Of a DNA stretch of 64,000 nucleotides, positions 36,617-45,298 are shown one piece after another. Made by a program: the position numbers and the translations under genes. This DNA comes from Lentzea nigeriaca (GTDB lineage: Bacteria > Actinomycetota > Actinomycetes > Mycobacteriales > Pseudonocardiaceae), in the NCBI RefSeq assembly GCF_016907955.1, contig NZ_JAFBCX010000002.1, forward strand, positions 868,001 through 932,000. The letters are read 5' to 3'. Under the pieces are notes generated by a model that saw nothing but the letters and a program-made list of their open reading frames with translations, made no database searches and was not told the origin of the DNA. Positions within the stretch are counted from its first letter, which is position 1. Each line of letters begins with the position of its first letter.

Positions 36617-37219
36617 TCAGCTTTCCTCGGTCGCCTCGGCGGCCGGCGCGGCCTCTTCGCCCTCGAGCTGCGAGGCGGACGGCGCCTCGTTCACGGCGAC
36701 GATCAGGGCCTCGGCGTCGGTGGACAGCGAGACGCCGGACGGCAGAACCAGGTCACCGGCGTGGATCTGGGTGCCGGCCTCCTTGCCCTCGATCGAGAAC
36801 TCGATCTGCTCCGGGATGTGCAGCGCCTCGGCCTCGACCGTGATCGTGGTGGCGTCCTGCGTCACGAGCGTGCCGGAGGCGGCCTCACCGGTCAGCACGA
36901 CCGGGACGTCGACGGTGACCTTCTCGCCGCGCTGGACGAGCAGCAGGTCGACGTGCTCGATGTAGTTCTTGATGGGGTGCGTGGTGACGGTCTTCGTGAG
37001 CGCCAGCTCGCTCCCGCCGTCGAGGGCGAGGGTGAGGACGGCGTTCTGACCGTGCTCGCGGACAACACGGGCGAACTCGAGCGCCGGCAGGGCCAGGTGC
37101 TTCGGGTCGGAACCGTGGCCGTAGAGCACCGCGGGGATCTTGCCGGCGCGACGGGTACGGCGGGCGGCGCCCTTGCCGAATTCAGTGCGCTGCTCAGCGG
37201 CGAGACGGACCTCGGACAC
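36617..37219 (-). CDS. rplY: 50S ribosomal protein L25/general stress protein Ctc
   Basis: The GTG at 37217-37219 (AAGGAG about 10 bases upstream) gives 200 residues. The N-terminus [35 protein letters not shown] is that of L25, binding 5S rRNA, and the TL5/CTC C-terminal domain follows ([41 protein letters not shown]). An acidic Ala/Glu tail ([15 protein letters not shown]) ends it. It lies in the glmU-prs-rplY-pth group but is set apart from prs by 388 bases. Confidence 0.93.
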   Translation of the reverse strand: MSEVRLAAEQRTEFGKGAARRTRRAGKIPAVLYGHGSDPKHLALPALEFARVVREHGQNAVLTLALDGGSELALTKTVTTHPIKNYIEHVDLLLVQRGEKVTVDVPVVLTGEAASGTLVTQDATTITVEAEALHIPEQIEFSIEGKEAGTQIHAGDLVLPSGVSLSTDAEALIVAVNEAPSASQLEGEEAAPAAEATEES

Positions 37220-37402
37220 GGTGGGGCTCTCCTTACAAGTCTGGCCTTGTACGTCGGGGCGGTGCACAAGTTTCAGCGGTTCAGCTTTGGGGTGGTGGCC
37301 TGCGGCGGCGAGCAGCGCGGGACGTCAACACGCGCGGCATCAAGCCACCGCGTCGATCACGCCGAGCCGATGAAGGCTCGCCCTCGCCGAGGCAACCCGA
37401 CC

Positions 37403-37433
37403 AGTGTAGGTGAGCGGGCGTTCAGGGTGCCAA
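37403..37433 (-). promoter_or_regulatory. Possible promoter for rplY
   Basis: On the minus strand, TTGGCA (37428-37433) and TACACT (37403-37408) are 19 bases apart, pointing at rplY. It implies a leader of nearly 180 nt, which includes a small TACAAG/CTTGTA stem at the Shine-Dalgarno region. Confidence 0.35.
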
Positions 37434-37449
37434 CCGGGGTCTGCTGCAC

Positions 37450-37589
37450 AGTACGCGGGGAGCTTTCGTACTCCAGGAGAGGACGCGGGGGCCCCGCGTG
37501 CGGCAGCCGAAGCAGGGGGCGTGCGGTGGGGAGAGACGGAACGCGGGGGCCTCGCGTTTCCTCCGGGGAAACGCGGAGCCCCCGCGTTA
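37450..37589 (+). repeat. Palindromic intergenic repeat, copy C, composite
   Basis: The 23-base arm recurs exactly at 37450-37472, then the inner palindrome ACGCGGGGGCCCCGCGT at 37483-37499. A further hairpin follows: 37541-37560 and 37570-37589 pair over 20 bases with two mismatches. The element lies between rplY and prs and follows prs on its strand, so it could end prs transcripts. Confidence 0.7.
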
Positions 37590-37607
37590 CAGAGCGGGAA
37601 GGGCTGG

Positions 37608-38591
37608 TCAGGCGTTGCCGTCGAACAGCGACGTGACCGAGCCGTCCTCGAACACTTCCTGGATCACGCGGGCCAGGAGCGGTGCGATGGAGAGGACCGT
37701 CATCTGCGGGAAACGCTTCTCAGCCGGGATCGGCAGCGTGTCGGTGAACACGACCTCGCGGGCGCCGGAGTCCTGCAGGCGCTGGGTGGCCGGGCCGGAC
37801 AGGATGCCGTGCGTGGCGGCGATCACCACGTCGGAGGCGCCTTCGCTGAGCAACTGCTTCACGGCGCCCGCGATGGTGCCGCCGGTGTCGACCATGTCGT
37901 CGATCACGATGCAGAGGCGGCCCTCGACCTTGCCCACGACGCGGTTCGACACCACCTCGTTGGGGCGGAGCGGGTCGCGGGTCTTGTGGATGAACGCGAT
38001 CGGGGCGCCGCCCAGGGTGTCGGCCCACTTCTCGGCCAGCTTGGTGCGGCCGGAGTCGGGGGAGACGACGGTGATCTCGTGGCCCGCGTACTTGCCGCGG
38101 ATGTGGTCGGCCAGGAGGGGCATGGCCCACAGGTGGTCGACCGGGCCGTCGAAGAAGCCCTGGATCTGGGCGGTGTGCAGGTCGACCGAGACGAGGCGGT
38201 CGGCGCCCGCGGTCTTGAAGAGGTCGGCCACCAGGCGGGCGGAGATGGGCTCGCGGCCGCGGTGCTTCTTGTCCTGGCGGCTGTACGGGTAGAACGGCAT
38301 GATCACGGTGATGCGCTTGGCCGAGGCGCGCTTCAGGGCGTCGACCATGATCAGCTGTTCCATCAGCCACTGGTTGATGGGGTTGGTGTGGGACTGGATG
38401 ACGAAGGCGTCGCAGCCGCGCACGGACTCCTCGAAGCGGACGAAGATCTCGCCGTTGGCGAAGTCGTAGGCCTGCTGCGGGGTCACCGTGACGTTGAGGT
38501 GCTTCGCGACCTCTTCGGTCAGCTCCGGGTAGGCACGTCCGCCGAAGAGCATCAGATTCTTCTTCGGCGTGCCGGGCATCTGGGGGTTCAC
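37608..38591 (-). CDS. prs: Ribose-phosphate pyrophosphokinase
   Basis: 327 residues from a GTG with GAGGAGG upstream. Class I PRPP synthase motifs: FANGEIFVRFEESVRG, YSRQDKKHRGREPISARLVADL (ATP site and flexible loop), VSVDLHTAQIQGFF and the PRPP loop CIVIDDMVDTGGTI. It makes PRPP for nucleotide, His and Trp synthesis and arabinan donor synthesis. It starts 2 bases after the glmU stop, so the two are co-transcribed. Confidence 0.95.
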   Translation of the reverse strand: MNPQMPGTPKKNLMLFGGRAYPELTEEVAKHLNVTVTPQQAYDFANGEIFVRFEESVRGCDAFVIQSHTNPINQWLMEQLIMVDALKRASAKRITVIMPFYPYSRQDKKHRGREPISARLVADLFKTAGADRLVSVDLHTAQIQGFFDGPVDHLWAMPLLADHIRGKYAGHEITVVSPDSGRTKLAEKWADTLGGAPIAFIHKTRDPLRPNEVVSNRVVGKVEGRLCIVIDDMVDTGGTIAGAVKQLLSEGASDVVIAATHGILSGPATQRLQDSGAREVVFTDTLPIPAEKRFPQMTVLSIAPLLARVIQEVFEDGSVTSLFDGNA

Positions 38592-38593
38592 GG

Positions 38594-40060
38594 TCAGCCC
38601 TCCTCTGTCTTCTCGTCATTCTGGCCAGCGAGGGCTGCTGCCGCTGCCTGAGCCGCGGCGGTTCCTTCACGTCGGCTGAGGACCCAGCCTTCGAGGTTGC
38701 GCTGTGGGCCGCCGGACACGGCGAGCGCGCCCGGTGGGACGTTGCGGCGCAGGACGGTGCCCGCGCCCGTGTAGGCGCCGTCGCCCACGGTCACCGGGGC
38801 CACGAACATGTTGTCCGAGCCGGTCCGGCAGTAGGAACCGACGATCGTGCGGTGCTTGTTGACGCCGTCGTAGTTGACGGTTACCGATGCTGCGCCGATG
38901 TTGCTGTGATCGCCGATCGTGGCGTCGCCGATGTAGGAGAGGTGGGGGACCTTCGAACCCTCGCCGATCGTGGAGTTCTTGGTCTCGACGAACGTGCCGA
39001 TCTTGCCCTTCACGCCCAGGGACGTGCCGGGGCGCAGGTAGGCGAACGGGCCGACCGAGGCCTTGGCACCGATCACCGAGTCGCTGCCGTGGGTGCGCAC
39101 GACGGAGGCGCCGTCGCCGACGGTCACGTTGGACAGGGTGGTGTCCGGGCCGACCACGGCGCCCGCGCCGATGACCGTGCCCGCGCGGAGCTGCACGTTC
39201 GGCTCGATCAGGGCGTCCTGGCCGATCCGCACGTCCGCGTCCACCCAGGCGGAGGACGGGTCGACGAACGTGACGCCGGAGCGCATCAGGCCCTCGACGA
39301 TCCTGCGGTTCATCTCGGCGCCGACGGCCGCGAGCTGCACGCGGTCGTTGATGCCCTCGACGAGCCACGGGTCGGACGCGATCAGCGCGCCCACGCGACG
39401 GCCGTCGCCGCGGGCGATGCCCAGCACGTCGGTCAGGTAGAGCTCGCCCTGCGCGTTGTCGGTGGACAGGCGCGAGAGGCCGTCGCGCAGGACGGCGGCG
39501 TCGAACGCGTAGACGCCGGAGTTGATCTCGGTGATCAGCTGCTCGGTGTCGGACGCGTCCTTCTGCTCCACGATCCGCTGGACCGTGCCGTCACTGGAGC
39601 GCACGATGCGGCCGTAACCGGTGGGGTTCTCCACCACGGCCGTCAGGACGGTCACCGCGTTGCCGGCCGAGGCGTGCTCGGCGAGGAGCGCCTTGAACGT
39701 CTGGGTGTCGAGCAGCGGCACGTCGCCGTAGCTCACGATCACCGTGCCGGTCAGGTCGTGCGGCAGCTCGGCCAGGCCGCACGAGACCGCGTGGCCGGTG
39801 CCCTTCTGCTCCGCCTGCACCGCGACGGTGACCTTGCGGCCGAGCGCCTCGGCCAGACCTTCCAGATGCTCGCTGACGGCTTCACGGCCGTGGCCGACGA
39901 CCACGGCCAGGTGGTCGGGATCTGTGCCCGCCGCCGCGCGCACCGCGTGTTCGACGAGTGAACGTCCGGCGATCCGGTGCAGCACCTTCGGCGTGGACGA
40001 CCGCATGCGGGTGCCTTCCCCGGCGGCGAGCACGACCGTGCTGACAGGGCCCTCGAGCAT
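38594..40060 (-). CDS. glmU: Bifunctional GlmU (GlcN-1-P acetyltransferase/GlcNAc-1-P uridyltransferase)
   Basis: 488 residues from the ATG at 40058-40060, with GGGAGAG upstream. The N-terminal uridyltransferase has VVLAAGEGTRMRSSTPKVLH and VSYGDVPLL; the C-terminal left-handed beta-helix is a long run of hexapeptides (IGAGAVVGPDTTLSNVTVG) with the acetyl-CoA site near YDGVNKHRT. A 30-residue Ala/Glu-rich tail follows, as in other actinobacteria. It makes UDP-GlcNAc for peptidoglycan. It is followed by prs. Confidence 0.95.
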   Translation of the reverse strand: MLEGPVSTVVLAAGEGTRMRSSTPKVLHRIAGRSLVEHAVRAAAGTDPDHLAVVVGHGREAVSEHLEGLAEALGRKVTVAVQAEQKGTGHAVSCGLAELPHDLTGTVIVSYGDVPLLDTQTFKALLAEHASAGNAVTVLTAVVENPTGYGRIVRSSDGTVQRIVEQKDASDTEQLITEINSGVYAFDAAVLRDGLSRLSTDNAQGELYLTDVLGIARGDGRRVGALIASDPWLVEGINDRVQLAAVGAEMNRRIVEGLMRSGVTFVDPSSAWVDADVRIGQDALIEPNVQLRAGTVIGAGAVVGPDTTLSNVTVGDGASVVRTHGSDSVIGAKASVGPFAYLRPGTSLGVKGKIGTFVETKNSTIGEGSKVPHLSYIGDATIGDHSNIGAASVTVNYDGVNKHRTIVGSYCRTGSDNMFVAPVTVGDGAYTGAGTVLRRNVPPGALAVSGGPQRNLEGWVLSRREGTAAAQAAAAALAGQNDEKTEEG

Positions 40061-40107
40061 CAATGCTCTCCCTAACAGGCTGGGTGGTTCCAAGTCCGCG
40101 GACCAGC

Positions 40108-41805
40108 CTAAGCCTCCGCGGAGGGCTCCCCCGCCACAGCCGCAACCTGGCAGCCACCCTGACGCTTCGCGACGTACATCGCCGAGTCGGCCCGGGACAG
40201 GGCCTGGTTCGCGGTTTCGCGCGGGCGCAACGAGATGACGCCGACCGACAGCGTGACGCCCCTGGAGAGGTCGATTGGCAAGCCTGCCACGGCATCCACG
40301 GCCCTGCCGAGCGCTGCTTCCGCGGCGTGCAGAGGGGCACCCGGCAGCAGCACCACGAACTCGTCGCCGCCGTAGCGGGCCACCATGTCGTCGCCGCGCA
40401 GGGCCTGCCGGAGTGTGCTGGCAATCACCCGAAGAACATCATCACCCTCGGCATGTGAATGCCGGTCGTTGACGCCCTTGAAGCCGTCGAGGTCCACCAG
40501 CGCGATGGAGAACGGGTCGACCTGACCGGCGATGAGCTCGCTCATCTTGTCGTCGAGCGCGCGGCGGTTGGGCAGCCCTGTCAACGGGTCCTGCAACGCC
40601 TGCTGCGCGATCGCACCGTGAGCGCGCGTCAGCCGTTCGTGTTCGCGCCGCGTCTGCAACGTGGCCACGCGGGACTCCCGCATCTGCCACAGCTCCAACT
40701 CCAGCGCCGCGTTGTAGGCCTGCAGCGCCGACGTCGTGTGCGGACCGGAGAGGTGCGCGTACTCCCGCTCCAGCGACAGCACCAGCGACGGCTCCGAGGT
40801 GTCGTGCTCCATCTGCGTGCGCGTGTCGTCGAGCACCTTGAGCGCGTCGTCCAGCCGGTTCGCCTCGACGAGGCACCTGGCCAGCGCGATCGCGACGATG
40901 ATCAGTTCCCGCGCGTACATCGACAGGCCGCGTAACGACCAGAGCCGGTCGAGGTGGTCCTGGCTGGGGCTGGTCAACGCGTGGGCGGCACCGAGGATCG
41001 GCACCTGCTCGGCGGCGTCGAGGTCGCGCCGGCCGGGGTGCAGCGACTGCCGGAACGGCACCTCGGCGGCCTCTGCGAGCCCGGAGGCGACCTTGAACTG
41101 CTCGTGCGCGGCGTCGAACAGGTTCACCCGTTCGAGCCGCAGGCCCCAGCCGATCCGCAGCCGGGCCCTGTTCACGAGGTGCACGTAGATCTGGTGCGGC
41201 TGGCCGCTCTCGCGCAACGCGTTGTTCGCGCCCGCCAGCACGTCGTCCGCCATCTCGTAAACGCCGAGCTGGGTCAGCACGAGTGCGATGTCCTGCAGCG
41301 TCGTGGCGAGCAGCTGGTCCCAGATCCGCTTGTCGAAGACGGGGTCGGTCTCTGGTTCCTCGTCGAGCATCATCGCGAGCGCCGCCGCGATCTCGGTCAG
41401 CGCCTTGTCCTCGGCGTTGCCCAGCAGGAACCGGCGGCCGCGCAGCGCCCGTGCGTCCGCCTCCAGCACGATCAGGCCGTGGCGGCGGCAGTGGCTGAGC
41501 ATCTCGTCGAGCTGGGGGTCGGACATGTCGACGAGCCCAGGCGTCACCAGCCGGACCACGGCCGCGGCTCTGAGCAGCTGCGCGACGATGCGGGGCTCAC
41601 CACGGCCCTGCGCCTCGGCGAGGATGTGGTCGATCTCGGACGCCGCGTCGAGCTGTGCGGCGAGGTGACTGCTCTGGGCCACGGCGACAAGCTCGCTCGC
41701 GCGGCCCACCAGCCACGCGTCGGACATCTCGTGGTGGCGGTGGCCCACGTTGCCCTGCTCGTCGACCGTTTCCTCGGGCAGCTTCGCACCTCCCAAAGAC
41801 CGCAC
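40108..41805 (-). CDS. Soluble diguanylate cyclase with TPR-like N-terminal region
   Basis: Up to 565 residues. The C-terminal GGDEF domain (about 400-555) is intact: DPLTGLPNRRALDD, IALVDLDGFKGVNDRHSHAEGDDVL, RYGGDEFVVLLPG and SVGVISL. The first 380 residues are helical, with TPR-like pairs (DDALKVLDDTRTQME, TSALQAYNAALELE) and a coiled segment before the cyclase. There is no TM or EAL domain. It should make c-di-GMP in response to a protein or ligand bound by the TPR part. The start is open: GTG 41805 or ATG 41727. It begins just 25 bases after the tRNA-Gln. Confidence 0.85.
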   Translation of the reverse strand: MRSLGGAKLPEETVDEQGNVGHRHHEMSDAWLVGRASELVAVAQSSHLAAQLDAASEIDHILAEAQGRGEPRIVAQLLRAAAVVRLVTPGLVDMSDPQLDEMLSHCRRHGLIVLEADARALRGRRFLLGNAEDKALTEIAAALAMMLDEEPETDPVFDKRIWDQLLATTLQDIALVLTQLGVYEMADDVLAGANNALRESGQPHQIYVHLVNRARLRIGWGLRLERVNLFDAAHEQFKVASGLAEAAEVPFRQSLHPGRRDLDAAEQVPILGAAHALTSPSQDHLDRLWSLRGLSMYARELIIVAIALARCLVEANRLDDALKVLDDTRTQMEHDTSEPSLVLSLEREYAHLSGPHTTSALQAYNAALELELWQMRESRVATLQTRREHERLTRAHGAIAQQALQDPLTGLPNRRALDDKMSELIAGQVDPFSIALVDLDGFKGVNDRHSHAEGDDVLRVIASTLRQALRGDDMVARYGGDEFVVLLPGAPLHAAEAALGRAVDAVAGLPIDLSRGVTLSVGVISLRPRETANQALSRADSAMYVAKRQGGCQVAAVAGEPSAEA

Positions 41806-41830
41806 AAGACACCCCGTGCCCAGGGGTTTG

Positions 41831-41901
41831 CTCCGCCACCAGGATTCGAACCTGGACCATCGGAACCAAAATCCGAGGTGCTGCCTTTACACCATGGCGG
41901 A
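41831..41901 (-). tRNA. tRNA-Gln (anticodon UUG)
   Basis: The complement folds as a tRNA: acceptor TCCGCCA/TGGCGGA, D-arm around TGGTGTAAAGGCAGCA, anticodon stem TCGGA/TCCGA with loop TTTTGGT (anticodon TTG), T-arm CCAGG TTCGAAT CCTGG. No CCA is encoded; the base after the discriminator region reads GCAA. Confidence 0.95.
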
Positions 41902-41989
41902 ACGGGCGGGCGCGCACCCGTCCTGCGCACATGTTGTCACGAGTGGTCCTCCTCTTGTCCAACCACCACTCATCCGGCTCAGTTCAAGA

Positions 41990-43129
41990 TCACGGCTGGG
42001 CGCCGATTGACCTGGTCAGGAAGTCCGCGAGCGCGTCCCGGTACGTGTCGGTCGCCACATTCCACCCCGACGTGTGGTCCGCGCCGGGGATCTCGACGTA
42101 CTGCAGCGGCCACCCGAGACTCCTCGCCGCGGTCGCCAGGTCACGTGACGACTGGGTCGGCACGGTGCCGTCGGCGGTGCCGTGGAAGAGCAGAGTCGGC
42201 GGCTTCAGCGCGGGCGGGCTGCGGACGAGGTCGAACCGGTCGAAGTCGATGCCGGCCCGCCAGCCCGACACCAGCTCGGCGACCGGCGTGAGCCAGGTCG
42301 GCACGCCGCGGTTCTCCGCCTGCAGGTTCAGCGTCTGCGTCCAGTTGGTGACGGGGGAGTCGAGCACTACGCCGCTGACCGCCGCCGCGAGGCTGGACCG
42401 GGCCAGCGTCTGGCCGACGATCGCGCCGCCCATCGACCAGCCGTAGAGCACGACCTTGCGCGCGCCCTGGCTTTGCGCGTACTTGATCGCGGCCTCGACG
42501 TCGTGCCATTCGGTGTCGCCGAGGTGGTAGAGGCCGTCCGGTGAGGCGGGCGCTCCTGCGTCGTTGCGGTAGGTGATCAGCAAAACGGGCAATCCCGCAC
42601 TATGCAGCTGAGGAACCACGCGCAGGGCTTCTTCGCGGGAGGCGCCCCGCCCGTGCACGGTGATCACCCACGTGTCGTTGCTCGACGCGGGGACGAGCCA
42701 CGCGGGCATCTCCCCGAGCTCGGCAGGCACCCTGACCTCGCTGTACACCAGACCCAGCGTGGTTCTGGGGTTGCCTTCGTAGACGTCGGTCTCGATGCGG
42801 ACCTTGGTGCCCTCAGGCGGTGCGGTGCCGTCCAGCAGCGGACGTTCGACGCGCCCGTCCTTGGTCGTCGCGACGTCGCCGACCTTCGCGGCGCCGCCAG
42901 GCCAGACGATGCCGAAGGTGCCCCGTTGCAGCGTGAGCTTGGATTCGGCGAGCACGACGTTCTTGTCGTCCACGCCGAGCGCGGTCTCCGGGTAGCGCTG
43001 CGGCACTTCCTCCGGTTCGAGCAGTTCGCCGCTGTAGTACCAGCCGATCCCGCCCAGAGCGACCGTGACCAGCACGAGCAGCACGAGGAGCGAGGTCACG
43101 GTGATCCGGATGATCTTGCGTCTGGCCAT
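41990..43129 (-). CDS. Membrane-anchored alpha/beta hydrolase
   Basis: The ATG at 43127-43129 (AGAG upstream) gives 379 residues with an N-terminal TM helix (TVTSLLVLLVLVTVALGGIGWYY cut at about 10-32). A 110-residue leader domain precedes the hydrolase fold. Nucleophile elbow GWSMGG with Ser, then VVLDSPVTNW and LLFHGTADGTVPT for the acid region, and PGADHTSGW with the catalytic His. The closest general type is the DUF-like serine aminopeptidase S33/dienelactone hydrolase superfamily. The substrate is unknown. Confidence 0.8.
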   Translation of the reverse strand: MARRKIIRITVTSLLVLLVLVTVALGGIGWYYSGELLEPEEVPQRYPETALGVDDKNVVLAESKLTLQRGTFGIVWPGGAAKVGDVATTKDGRVERPLLDGTAPPEGTKVRIETDVYEGNPRTTLGLVYSEVRVPAELGEMPAWLVPASSNDTWVITVHGRGASREEALRVVPQLHSAGLPVLLITYRNDAGAPASPDGLYHLGDTEWHDVEAAIKYAQSQGARKVVLYGWSMGGAIVGQTLARSSLAAAVSGVVLDSPVTNWTQTLNLQAENRGVPTWLTPVAELVSGWRAGIDFDRFDLVRSPPALKPPTLLFHGTADGTVPTQSSRDLATAARSLGWPLQYVEIPGADHTSGWNVATDTYRDALADFLTRSIGAQP

Positions 43130-43212
43130 CTCTCGATGATGCCGGGTCCGGGTCTCGATTCCGGAACAGGCTCTGAGTTTCCAGGCGAGGTCTGGCGAAG
43201 CAGGTGGGCCCA

Positions 43213-43247
43213 ACTTACGCTTCCGTAAGTTACGGTTGCGTAGGTAA
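43213..43247 (+). promoter_or_regulatory. Operator before the desaturase gene
   Basis: ACTTACGCTTCCGTAAGT (43213-43230) has 7-bp perfect arms with a CTTC spacer. A related TTACG...GTAA half-repeat continues to 43247. It lies 45 bases before the desaturase start; the TetR regulator encoded after the desaturase is the obvious binder. Confidence 0.55.
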
Positions 43248-43274
43248 GCCCCTCAACCCCCCAGAGGTATCCGT

Positions 43275-44216
43275 ATGACCACGACGATGGACCGGTCCAC
43301 CGACCAGGGCCCCAAGCCGTTGATCGACGGGCAACGCGGACATGCCGAACAACTCGGCGTCTACGTGTTCGTCATCGTTCCCTTCCTCGCACTGCTCGCG
43401 GCCGTCCCCTTCGCGTGGGGGTGGGGCCTCGGCTGGGTCGACTTGGCCCTCTTCGTCGCCTTCTACTACCTCTCCGGCCTCGGCGTGACGATCGGTTACC
43501 ACCGGTACTTCACGCACGGCTCCTTCAAGGCCAAGCGGGGCCTGAAGATCGCGCTGGCGATCGCGGGCTCGATGGCGTTGCAGGGCCCGGTCATCGACTG
43601 GGTGGCCGACCACCGCCGGCACCACGCGTTCTCCGACCGCGAGGGCGACCCGCACTCGCCGTGGCTCTTCGGAACCGGCCCCGCCGCGATCGCCAAGGGC
43701 TTCTGGCACGCCCACATGGGGTGGCTCTTCGACCGCGACAAGACCAACCACAAGCGGTTCGCGCCCGACCTGATGGCGGACGAGGACCTCGTCAAGATCG
43801 ACAAGCTCTTCTGGCTGTGGACGACCATCTCGCTGCTCGCGCCCGCCGTGCTCGGCGGCTTGATCACGTGGTCGTTCTGGGGCGGCGTCACGGCGTTCTT
43901 CTGGGCGGGCCTCGTCCGCGTCGCGTTCCTGCACCACGTCACGTGGTCGGTCAACTCCATCTGCCACATGGTCGGCGACCGCCCGTTCGCCGCGCGCGAC
44001 CGTTCCGCGAACGTCTGGGCGTTGGCGATCCTCAGCTTCGGCGAGTCGTGGCACAACCTGCACCACGCCGACCCGACCTCCGCGCGGCACGGCGTGAAGC
44101 GCGGTCAGATCGACACCTCGGCCCGGCTGATCTGGCTGTTCGAGAAGTTCGGCTGGGCGTGGAACGTGCGCTGGCCGAGCGAGCAGCGGCTGGCCAGGAT
44201 CACCGTGAAAAAGTGA
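43275..44216 (+). CDS. Acyl-CoA desaturase (DesA3/SCD-like)
   Basis: 313 residues with four membrane helices. The three histidine boxes of membrane di-iron desaturases are present: HRYFTH, HRRHH and HNLHH. The order and spacing match delta-9 acyl-CoA desaturases (mycobacterial DesA3, SCD1). It introduces a cis double bond into saturated acyl-CoA using O2 and electrons from a reductase, which is not in this window. A TetR gene lies 19 bases downstream and a palindrome upstream, suggesting feedback by acyl-CoA level. Confidence 0.92.
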   Translation: MTTTMDRSTDQGPKPLIDGQRGHAEQLGVYVFVIVPFLALLAAVPFAWGWGLGWVDLALFVAFYYLSGLGVTIGYHRYFTHGSFKAKRGLKIALAIAGSMALQGPVIDWVADHRRHHAFSDREGDPHSPWLFGTGPAAIAKGFWHAHMGWLFDRDKTNHKRFAPDLMADEDLVKIDKLFWLWTTISLLAPAVLGGLITWSFWGGVTAFFWAGLVRVAFLHHVTWSVNSICHMVGDRPFAARDRSANVWALAILSFGESWHNLHHADPTSARHGVKRGQIDTSARLIWLFEKFGWAWNVRWPSEQRLARITVKK

Positions 44217-44235
44217 CCAACGTACGCTGACTCGG

Positions 44236-44850
44236 GTGACCAGGGTCAGGATGACGGGCAAGGAACGCCGAGAGCAGCTCCTGGACGTCTCCCGCGCCCT
44301 GTTCGCCGAGAAGGGCTTCGAGGCCACCTCGATCGAGGAGATCGCGCACCGCGCCGGCGTCTCGAAGCCCGTTGTCTACGAGCACTTCGGCGGCAAGGAA
44401 GGCATCTACGCCGTCGTGGTGGACCGCGAGATGCAGCGCCTGATGGACCAGATCGTCGAGGCGCTCGACGGCAGCAGTCACCCGCGCGAGCTGCTGGAAC
44501 GGGCAGCCTGCGCGCTGCTGGACTACATCGACGACTCGACGGACGGGTTCCGCATCCTGGTGCGCGACTCGCCCGTCGCGTCGTCTTCCGGCACGTTCTC
44601 GTCGTTGCTGAACGACATCGCCTCGCAGGTCGAGCACATCCTCGGGCTGCACTTCGCCCGGCAGGGCTACGACCGCAAGCTCGCCGCGCTGTACGCGCAG
44701 GCGCTGGTCGGGATGGTGGCGCTGACCGGGCAGTGGTGGCTCGAGGTGCGCAGGCCGAAGAAGGACGAGGTGGCCGCCCACCTGGTCAACCTCGCCTGGA
44801 AGGGCCTCTCGGCGATGGAGCACAAGCCCCGTCTGCGCAGCCGCTCGTGA
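44236..44850 (+). CDS. TetR-family regulator linked to the desaturase
   Basis: 204 residues from GTG 44236. TACGCT ends 7 bases upstream with no Shine-Dalgarno sequence, so a leaderless transcript is likely. The HTH is clear: ERREQLLDVSRALFAEKGFEATSIEEIAHRAGVSKPVVYEHFGGKEGIY. The C-terminal helical ligand domain ends in WWLEVRRPKKDEVAAHLVNLAWKGL. The pattern resembles AcrR-type fatty-acid regulators placed next to desaturases. Likely controls the desaturase at the operator at 43213. Confidence 0.88.
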   Translation: MTRVRMTGKERREQLLDVSRALFAEKGFEATSIEEIAHRAGVSKPVVYEHFGGKEGIYAVVVDREMQRLMDQIVEALDGSSHPRELLERAACALLDYIDDSTDGFRILVRDSPVASSSGTFSSLLNDIASQVEHILGLHFARQGYDRKLAALYAQALVGMVALTGQWWLEVRRPKKDEVAAHLVNLAWKGLSAMEHKPRLRSRS

Positions 44851-44876
44851 GCTGCCCGTTGCGCATTAGTAAGCGC

Positions 44877-44889
44877 GCATATAATATGC
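44877..44889 (+). promoter_or_regulatory. TATAAT promoter overlapped by a palindrome
   Basis: GCATATAATATGC is a palindrome with 6-bp arms around a central A, and includes a perfect -10 TATAAT (44880-44885). The ATG at 44894 is 8 bases beyond. A repressor bound here would block the promoter directly; the MarR protein of the same operon is the likely binder. Confidence 0.55.
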
Positions 44890-44893
44890 ACGC

Positions 44894-45298
44894 ATGGCAA
44901 ATTACGAGTTCGAGCACAGCGTCGAAGGTCCGGCCGGCGTGGCGGCGGTGTGGGAGCTGTGGAGCGATGTCTCCAGGTGGACGGAGTGGGACGAGGGTCT
45001 GGAGTCCGTGACGCTGTCCGGTCCATTCGCCGAGGGGTCGAGCGGCACGATGGTGGTCAAGGGGCAGGGGCCGATCCAGTTCACGCTGACGTCCGTGGAG
45101 GACGGCGTCGGCTTCGTGGACGAGACGGCGGTGCCAGGCGCTCTGCTGCGGTTCAGCCACCGCGTCGAGCGGCTGGCCGAGGGCGTCCGGGTCACGCACT
45201 CGGTGGTCATCGAGGGGCCTGCCGCACAAGCCCTCGGGCCCGTCGTGACGGCCGACTTGCCGGACGCGGTCGAGGCGCTGGTGAAATTGGCGTCGTGA
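44894..45298 (+). CDS. SRPBCC (START-like) superfamily protein
   Basis: 134 residues. The pattern YEFEHSVEGPAGVAAVWELWSDVSRWTEWDEGLESVTLSGPFAEGS is that of polyketide-cyclase/AHSA1-like SRPBCC proteins, which form a hydrophobic ligand-binding cavity; FSHRVERLAEGVRVTHSVVIEGP completes the sheet and last helix. The ligand is unknown. Its stop overlaps the MarR start (GTGA), so the two are co-translated, a common pairing in actinobacteria. Confidence 0.85.
   Translation: MANYEFEHSVEGPAGVAAVWELWSDVSRWTEWDEGLESVTLSGPFAEGSSGTMVVKGQGPIQFTLTSVEDGVGFVDETAVPGALLRFSHRVERLAEGVRVTHSVVIEGPAAQALGPVVTADLPDAVEALVKLAS

Noticed and set aside
37410..38651. Plus-strand open frame over the repeat region and prs
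   Set aside because: It is the complement of prs and includes the palindromic repeats; no recognisable domain.
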